The notes under the pieces: generated by a model
The model's database searches: none
What the model saw: the letters and a program-made list of their open reading frames with translations, nothing else
Told to the model about the DNA's origin: nothing
NCBI RefSeq assembly: GCF_013466785.1
Contig: NZ_CP059163.1
Location: forward strand, 3,596,001 to 3,660,000
Length of the DNA stretch: 64,000 nt
Source: Nocardioides marinisabuli
GTDB taxonomy: Bacteria > Actinomycetota > Actinomycetes > Propionibacteriales > Nocardioidaceae
Reading direction: 5' to 3'
Shown: one piece after another, positions 59,517 to 64,000 of the stretch
Layout: every line of letters starts with the position of its first letter
Numbering within the stretch: the stretch's first letter is position 1
Program-made: the position numbers and the translations under genes

Positions 59517-60536
59517 TCAGCGGAAGGCGGCGTACCCGGCCCGGAAGGCCTCGAAGGACCCGGGACTGCTCCAGATCCGCCAGTCGGCCTCCTTGTCGAA
59601 GTGGAACCAGGTCAGCCCGCGCACCGCGGGGGTGCGGTCGAGCCAGGCCCACATGTCGCGCAGCCAGGCGCCCTTGTCGCCACCCTGCTCGGCGCTGCCG
59701 ACCTCGCCGATGAAGAACGGGCGCGAGGTGAAGGCGGAGATCTCGGCGAGGCCGGGGCCGAAGACCTGCTCGGCGCTCTGCCAGCTCGACCACGACTGGG
59801 TGGTGCCCCAGTTGTAGCCGTCGAGGCCGACGCGGTCCACCACGTCGTCGCCGGGGTAGAGGCCGGCCAGCGGCACCGAGCCGTGGAAGGGCACGTTGGG
59901 GGCCCAGAACCACGAGACGTTGGTGACGCGCTGGGCGCGGAAGACCTTGACGACGTGGCGCCAGGCGGCGCGGTAGTCACCGGCCTCGTTGCCGTTGACG
60001 CCCTCGGCCCAGGGGTACCAGGAGCCGTTCATCTCGTGGGCCATCCGGATCACCAGTGGGGCGCCGTACGAGCGCACCTGGCGCGCCCAGCGCTTGAGGT
60101 AGGCGTCGTGGGCGCCGGCGGCGATCCGGTCGAGCGCGTACGCCGGCTGCGTGGTGCCGGCCGCGGGGTCCCACGGCTCCCAGGTCAGCTCGGGCACCGC
60201 CCCGGCCGCGGCGATCCGGGCGGCGTCGGCGGCCGGGAAGTCGGGCACGGTGGCCCAGGCCGCGTAGAAGGTGACCTGCTCGGGGCGACGGCCCAGGGCG
60301 TTGCCGAGGTCCTCGTACTCGCGCAGGTCGGTGGGCGCACCGGGCACCGCCACCCCGAGCAGGCGCTCGGTGGGCTGGGGAGCGGCGGCGGCGCGCGCCG
60401 GGGCCTTGCGCGGGCGGGCCGCGTCGGCGGGCGCCGAGAGCAGCAGGATGCCGAGCGAGGCCACGGCCAGGGCGACGACCGCGGTGCCGGCGCGGCTGAG
60501 GCGGGAGCGGTCGGGACGACGGGAGAGCTCGGACAT
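59517..60536 (-). CDS. Secreted GH26-like glycoside hydrolase
   Basis: 339 residues with a signal peptide (about 1-40, ending SAPADA). Catalytic pair: MAHEMNGSWYPW (acid/base Glu) and FFIGEVGSAEQGG (nucleophile Glu) in a TIM barrel resembling GH26 mannanases. ELTWEPW and WFHFDKEADWR are also typical. It likely cleaves beta-mannan or a related polymer outside the cell. Ribosome site GAGGATC. Confidence 0.9.
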   Translation of the reverse strand: MSELSRRPDRSRLSRAGTAVVALAVASLGILLLSAPADAARPRKAPARAAAAPQPTERLLGVAVPGAPTDLREYEDLGNALGRRPEQVTFYAAWATVPDFPAADAARIAAAGAVPELTWEPWDPAAGTTQPAYALDRIAAGAHDAYLKRWARQVRSYGAPLVIRMAHEMNGSWYPWAEGVNGNEAGDYRAAWRHVVKVFRAQRVTNVSWFWAPNVPFHGSVPLAGLYPGDDVVDRVGLDGYNWGTTQSWSSWQSAEQVFGPGLAEISAFTSRPFFIGEVGSAEQGGDKGAWLRDMWAWLDRTPAVRGLTWFHFDKEADWRIWSSPGSFEAFRAGYAAFR

Positions 60537-60670
60537 CGGGGATCCTCGGGGGTGGATCGTGGACGTCGCCGTGGGGCGGCGCGTCGTGGCGGGGGACCAC
60601 GACGGACACCATGGTGGGGCCTTGAGGTGACCTTGCGCTCACCTTGCAGAAAACTTTAGTAAGCGGTGCG

Positions 60671-61392
60671 TCACAGATCCGCGCGCAGCACCTGGCGCAC
60701 CACCGGCTCGAAGGCGTCGGTGAGGGCGGCGTAGCCCGCCTCGTTGGGGTGGAAGAAGTCGGCGGCCAGCTTGCCGCGCCACGAGTCGGGTCCGTCGGTG
60801 CGCAGGTCGACGACCCGCAGGTGCCCGCGGCGCGCCGCCTCGTCGAGGTGGCGGTTGGCCAGCCTGGCCGCGGCCCGGGGCTGGGGGAGCGTGGTGACCA
60901 CGCTGCCGCGCGGCAGCCGCGAGACGAGCTCGGCCATGGCGTCGGGCAGCCGGGTGCGGTGCCGGGCGCCGCTGAAGAGGTCGTTGGAGCCGACCATCAC
61001 CGTGATTAGGTCGGGCAGGGGCGAGAGCGCGGCCGGCAGCGCCGCCCAGGCCGGCAGCTGCTGGTCGACGACGTCGGGCACCGCGCGCCGGTGGCCGACA
61101 GGTTCACCACCTGCAGGTCCGCGCCCGCCGGCCCGAGCCGGCCGAGGAGCTGGTCAACCCAGCCCCGGTCGGGGCCCTCGGCGCCGATCGCCTGCGACAT
61201 CGAGTCGCCGAGCACCACCCAGCGCCGCCCCGGCGCCAACGCCGCCTCGCGGGAGCGCGCGTGCCAGGCGTCGGCGTACGGCTCGGCCTGCCGGCGCACC
61301 CGGGCGACACCCGGCACCACGACGCCCAGGGCCCGCACGGTGCGGCCGGGTGGTCGGCCGGTGCGGTTGGCGTAGGCGGGCGGTCGGCTCAT
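60671..61392 (-). pseudogene. SGNH/GDSL hydrolase with a frameshift near 61082
   Basis: The start half (61392 to about 61085) reads MSRPPAYANRTG...VVLGDSMSQAIGAEG with the GDS nucleophile. After NLSATGAR the frame shifts, and the C-terminal half VPDVVDQQLPAW, VGSNDLFSG and DFFHPNEAGY continues in another phase to 60671. Adding one C near 61081 (minus-strand G) restores a single 240-residue protein. As with the gene at 7398, the lesion is one base in a homopolymer. CATGAT ends 6 bases before the ATG. Confidence 0.75.
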
Positions 61393-61429
61393 GTGACGAT
61401 CATGGCCGACACCCCCACGAGAGGTCGCC

Positions 61430-62086
61430 ATGGTGACGCTGCACCTGCTGGTCCACCCCGAGGCGACCCACGTCGTCGAGGGCCTGGTCGGCGGTTGGTA
61501 CGACGCCGCGCTCACCGCGCGCGGAGAGGCGCAGGCAGCGGCCGCGGCCGCCGCGCTCGCGACCGCCCTGGCGCCGGCGCTCGAGGCGGGCGAGCGGGTC
61601 GCGGTCGTCTCCTCGGACCTGCGGCGCTGTCGACGCACCGCCGAGGCGGTGACGGCCGCCCTGGCCTGCGTCGCCGGTCGCGCGCCGGCGGTCGCCCTCG
61701 ACGCCGGCCTCCGCGAGCAGTCCTACGGCGAGGCCGAGGGTCACCCGGTCGGCACCCACCCGTGGCGCCCGCCGGGCCCCGGTGACGACGCGCTGCACCA
61801 CCACGACGGCGTTCCCGGCTCCGAGACGCGTGCGCAGGTGGTGGGCCGGGTGCACGCCGCGGTGAAGCGCCACCTGGCCGCGGCTCCCGAGCACCTGGTG
61901 GTGGTCACCCACGGGGGAGCCGCGACCTACGTGGTGACGGCCTGGCTGGGGCTGCCGCTCGAGGTGGTGGGCCGGGTGCGCTTCGCGACGCCGCCGGGCA
62001 GCATCACCACGCTGCGCGAGGACCCGGCGACCGGCGACCGGCGCGTCGAGGTGCTCGGCGACGTGCGGCACCTCGACGCGCCCTGA
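61430..62086 (+). CDS. Histidine phosphatase family protein with altered RHG motif
   Basis: 218 residues. LLVHPEATHVVEG replaces the usual RHGET (Arg to Val, Gly to Pro, His kept), with SSDLRRCRRTAEAV and the second histidine VVTHGGAATYVV. Broad-specificity phosphoesterase fold, but the first phosphate arginine is missing. Divergent from the SGNH gene. Some actinobacterial members keep this HPEAT variant. The ATG has no strong ribosome site. Confidence 0.85.
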   Translation: MVTLHLLVHPEATHVVEGLVGGWYDAALTARGEAQAAAAAAALATALAPALEAGERVAVVSSDLRRCRRTAEAVTAALACVAGRAPAVALDAGLREQSYGEAEGHPVGTHPWRPPGPGDDALHHHDGVPGSETRAQVVGRVHAAVKRHLAAAPEHLVVVTHGGAATYVVTAWLGLPLEVVGRVRFATPPGSITTLREDPATGDRRVEVLGDVRHLDAP

Positions 62087-62096
62087 GGCGTGGGCC

Positions 62097-63122
62097 TCAG
62101 CGTTGCTGGCGGGCCCGCCACCGCTCGATGTCGACGCCCGCCCGGTCGGCGGCCCGTCGGGCCCGGCGGCTGTCGAGGTCGGGTGCGTGCACCACGGCGG
62201 GCTCGATGCCGGCGTCGAGGTCGGCGTACGGCCGCTGGCTGCGGGCGATCTCGGCGGCCGGGACCCGGCGCTCCCCGGTGGGCCGGGCGGTCCCGGCGGG
62301 CACCTGGGCCTCGACGGCGGGCAGGTACCCCTGGGCGTGGCCCGGGACGTTGGGGTGGTAGCTCTCGACGACCGGGTAGGACAGGCCGTTGAGCCACTCG
62401 GTGTCGGCGCACACCGCGTGGCCGACGAAGCGGCTGGTCGGGTCGGCGAAGCCGAGGCCCTGGGCCGAGGCCTGCTCGCGCAGCCGCTGGTTGAGGAGGT
62501 CGGCGGTCGCGTTGAGCTGGGCGCGCTCGGAGGCGGAGAAGAAGGTGAGCGCGTTGCAGTCCTCGTCGCCGAAGACGCGCGGGTAGCCGGCGACCACCAC
62601 GCGCGCCTGCGGTGCACGGGTGCGGATCTGGGAGTAGAGCGTGGACAGCCGCCCGGGCAGGGTGGTGTTGATGAAGCTGCGCGCCCCGTCGACGGCCTTC
62701 GTGCAGCTGGCCATCCACCACGGCGTGGCACAGGTGGTCAGCACGTCGGCGAACCCGGCGTCGTTGCCGCCCACCGAGATGGTGACGTAGGCGGTCGAGG
62801 CGCTGAGCGCGCCGAGCTGGGCCGCGGTCACGTCGGCCACCACCGCGCCCGAGCACGCGCGCAGGTCGAGCGAGTAGCCGCGACGGGCCGCCAGCAGGCT
62901 GGGGTAGGCCCTGGTCGAGCGCAGGCAGTCGGTGCCGTCGGCGACGTAGGAGCGGGTTCCGGTGCCTGAGGAGTAGGAGTCCCCGAGGGCGACGTACGAC
63001 GGCCCGGCCTGGTCGGCGGAGACGGCCGGGGTCGTGGGACCCGCGGGGGAGAGCAGGGCGCCGAGGACGGCGAGGGGCAGGGCGGCGCGCCGGAGGGCGC
63101 GGCCGGTGGGACGAGCAGCCAC
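62097..63122 (-). CDS. Secreted SGNH/GDSL esterase or lipase
   Basis: 341 residues with a signal peptide (about 1-36). Blocks YVALGDSYSSGTGTRSY (nucleophile Ser), ISVGGNDAGF (oxyanion Gly and Asn) and SYHPNVPGHAQGY (catalytic His) match streptomycete SGNH lipases/esterases. GTG start. The upstream 63145-63171 holds repeated GGTCAC sites. Hydrolyses acyl esters outside the cell. Confidence 0.92.
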   Translation of the reverse strand: MAARPTGRALRRAALPLAVLGALLSPAGPTTPAVSADQAGPSYVALGDSYSSGTGTRSYVADGTDCLRSTRAYPSLLAARRGYSLDLRACSGAVVADVTAAQLGALSASTAYVTISVGGNDAGFADVLTTCATPWWMASCTKAVDGARSFINTTLPGRLSTLYSQIRTRAPQARVVVAGYPRVFGDEDCNALTFFSASERAQLNATADLLNQRLREQASAQGLGFADPTSRFVGHAVCADTEWLNGLSYPVVESYHPNVPGHAQGYLPAVEAQVPAGTARPTGERRVPAAEIARSQRPYADLDAGIEPAVVHAPDLDSRRARRAADRAGVDIERWRARQQR

Positions 63123-63144
63123 GTGAGACTTCCGATCCGAGACA

Positions 63145-63171
63145 GGGTCACCCCGATGTGACCCGGGTCAC
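63145..63171. promoter_or_regulatory. Palindromic GGGTCAC sites upstream of the SGNH esterase
   Basis: GGGTCAC at 63145-63151 is followed by the perfect 14-base palindrome GTGACCCGGGTCAC (63158-63171), 35 bases upstream of the esterase start. A repressor or activator site is likely; the regulator is not in the window. Confidence 0.5.
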
Positions 63172-63308
63172 CCATAGGTACCACACGGGGTATCGAGGGC
63201 CGGGTCGCGCGCAGGGCCGAGCCGGACCCGGGTGGGTGACAGGGGGGCCGCCCGCTGCGATGCTGGGCCGCCCGTGCGGCACCGGTCCGTGCGTGGGAGG
63301 GGAGCGGC

Positions 63309-64000
63309 GTGGGCTACGCGGAGGCGCTGGACGCGCTGGTGGAGGCGGCACCACCCGGCTCGGGGGTGCGTTCGCTGCTGCGCCCGTGTGCGGCCGGGCT
63401 GGTCAGCGAGGACACCGAGCGCACCGGCGTCCTGCGCCGGCGTACGCCGGTGGCGCCGCCCGTGACCGGCTCCTACGTCGGGGGGCACCCCTTCCTGCCC
63501 GACGACGCCGAGTGGCCCCGCGACCCGGACGAGTGGCCGATGCACTTCGTGCTGCAGGTGGCCTTCGCCGACGTGCCCGCCCTGCCGGGCTTTCCGCGCG
63601 AGGGGCTGCTGCAGATGTTCGTGCGTGACGACTCGACCCACGGGCTCACCTTCGACGACACCGCCGGGACCCGCGGTCTGCTGTGCCGCTGGTACGACGC
63701 CGCCGCGCTGGCGCGACCGGTCGAGGTGACCTCCACGACGCCGGTCTTCACCAGCGACGACTCACCGCTGGCCGACCCGCAGCACCCGGTGGCGCTGGAG
63801 TTCACGTCCATCTGGTCGCTGCCGCTGGGCTGGGAGAACCTGGCCGACGACGTGGCGGCCGCCCCGGAGGCGTTCGCCGCGCTCGAGGAGCTGCTCGAGA
63901 CCCGCGAGGACCTCGTCGAGGCGCTCGAGCAGGCCGTGGCCGAGCACGGTCGGTGGAGCGGGGTCCACGTCGGCGGCTGGCCGTCGTTCGTGCAGGGCGC
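63309..64000 (+). CDS. DUF1963 (YwqG-like) protein, 3' end outside window
   Basis: GTG 63309 follows GGGAGGGGAG; the frame stays open to base 64000 (about 230 residues). SYVGGHPFLPDDAEWPRD, WPMHFVLQVAFADVPALPGFP and LLQMFVRDD are the DUF1963 core. YwqG-type proteins are cytoplasmic and of unknown biochemical role. A distal part rich in Glu/Ala helices (ALEELLETREDLVEALEQ) ends at the window border. Confidence 0.85.
   Translation, partial: MGYAEALDALVEAAPPGSGVRSLLRPCAAGLVSEDTERTGVLRRRTPVAPPVTGSYVGGHPFLPDDAEWPRDPDEWPMHFVLQVAFADVPALPGFPREGLLQMFVRDDSTHGLTFDDTAGTRGLLCRWYDAAALARPVEVTSTTPVFTSDDSPLADPQHPVALEFTSIWSLPLGWENLADDVAAAPEAFAALEELLETREDLVEALEQAVAEHGRWSGVHVGGWPSFVQG

Overview
The window is very GC-rich (about 70% or more by eye), densely coding DNA from an actinobacterium. 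The codon use, the GTG starts, the many leaderless genes and a block with the same order as Mycobacterium tuberculosis Rv1822-Rv1832 all fit. Nocardioidaceae (Nocardioides-like) is my best guess, but it is an inference. No gap between genes exceeds about 240 bases. I see no tRNA, rRNA, CRISPR array, prophage or intact transposase.

Layout. 1-7.3 kb: a fatty-acid/aromatic-type CoA catabolic operon (acyl-CoA ligase, DUF35 protein, thiolase-fold protein, acyl-CoA dehydrogenase, hydrolase), followed by a convergent MFS exporter and its divergent TetR regulator with visible operators. In this operon both the DUF35 protein and the thiolase-fold protein lack their signature cysteines. 7.4-12.3 kb: small membrane, stress and hypothetical genes, one with a frameshift, plus a DAACS symporter. 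12.3-18.9 kb: a stress-type cluster of zinc alcohol dehydrogenase, two tandem-domain universal stress proteins, a flavodoxin-like reductase, a hydrolase-OsmC fusion, and a SatD/DUF3307-like pair with its own palindrome. 18.9-25.5 kb: an old yellow enzyme, small proteins, a hydrolase, a GNAT, a spermidine-synthase-like protein and two CNNM/CorC transporters.

25.5-34.5 kb is the conserved actinobacterial block: CDP-alcohol phosphatidyltransferase, DUF881, small basic protein, DUF881, gcvH, garA-like FHA, ftsR-like MerR, bifunctional nuclease, a second MerR, then a glycine riboswitch and gcvP. It links glycine cleavage, FHA control of carbon/nitrogen flux and division/lipid functions. 34.5-42.4 kb, mostly on the minus strand: a secreted protein, the TldE/TldD pair and SbcC/SbcD. 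42.5-46.4 kb: a renalase-like oxidoreductase and the fur-katG peroxide-defence pair. 46.4-53.5 kb: fdhD, pepN, a secreted SpoIVB-type S55 protease and a class V aminotransferase.

53.5-55.1 kb is the least ordinary part. It holds a 200-bp element made of 22-bp repeats in inverted orientation, lying exactly between two convergent stop codons. An MDR oxidoreductase follows, then a compact unit (palindrome, 20-codon ORF coupled to a 50-codon ORF, strong terminator) of unknown role. 55.1-64 kb: cysteine-less HesB-like protein, OsmC, cyclophilin lipoprotein, D-serine dehydratase-like enzyme, sortase, GH26-like glycosidase, a frameshifted SGNH hydrolase, histidine phosphatase, secreted SGNH esterase, and a DUF1963 gene cut by the window end.

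A recurrent feature is a -10-like hexamer of form nAnnnT ending exactly 6 or 7 bases before the start codon. It marks about twenty genes as probably leaderless and corrects two starts (pepN and the cyclophilin).
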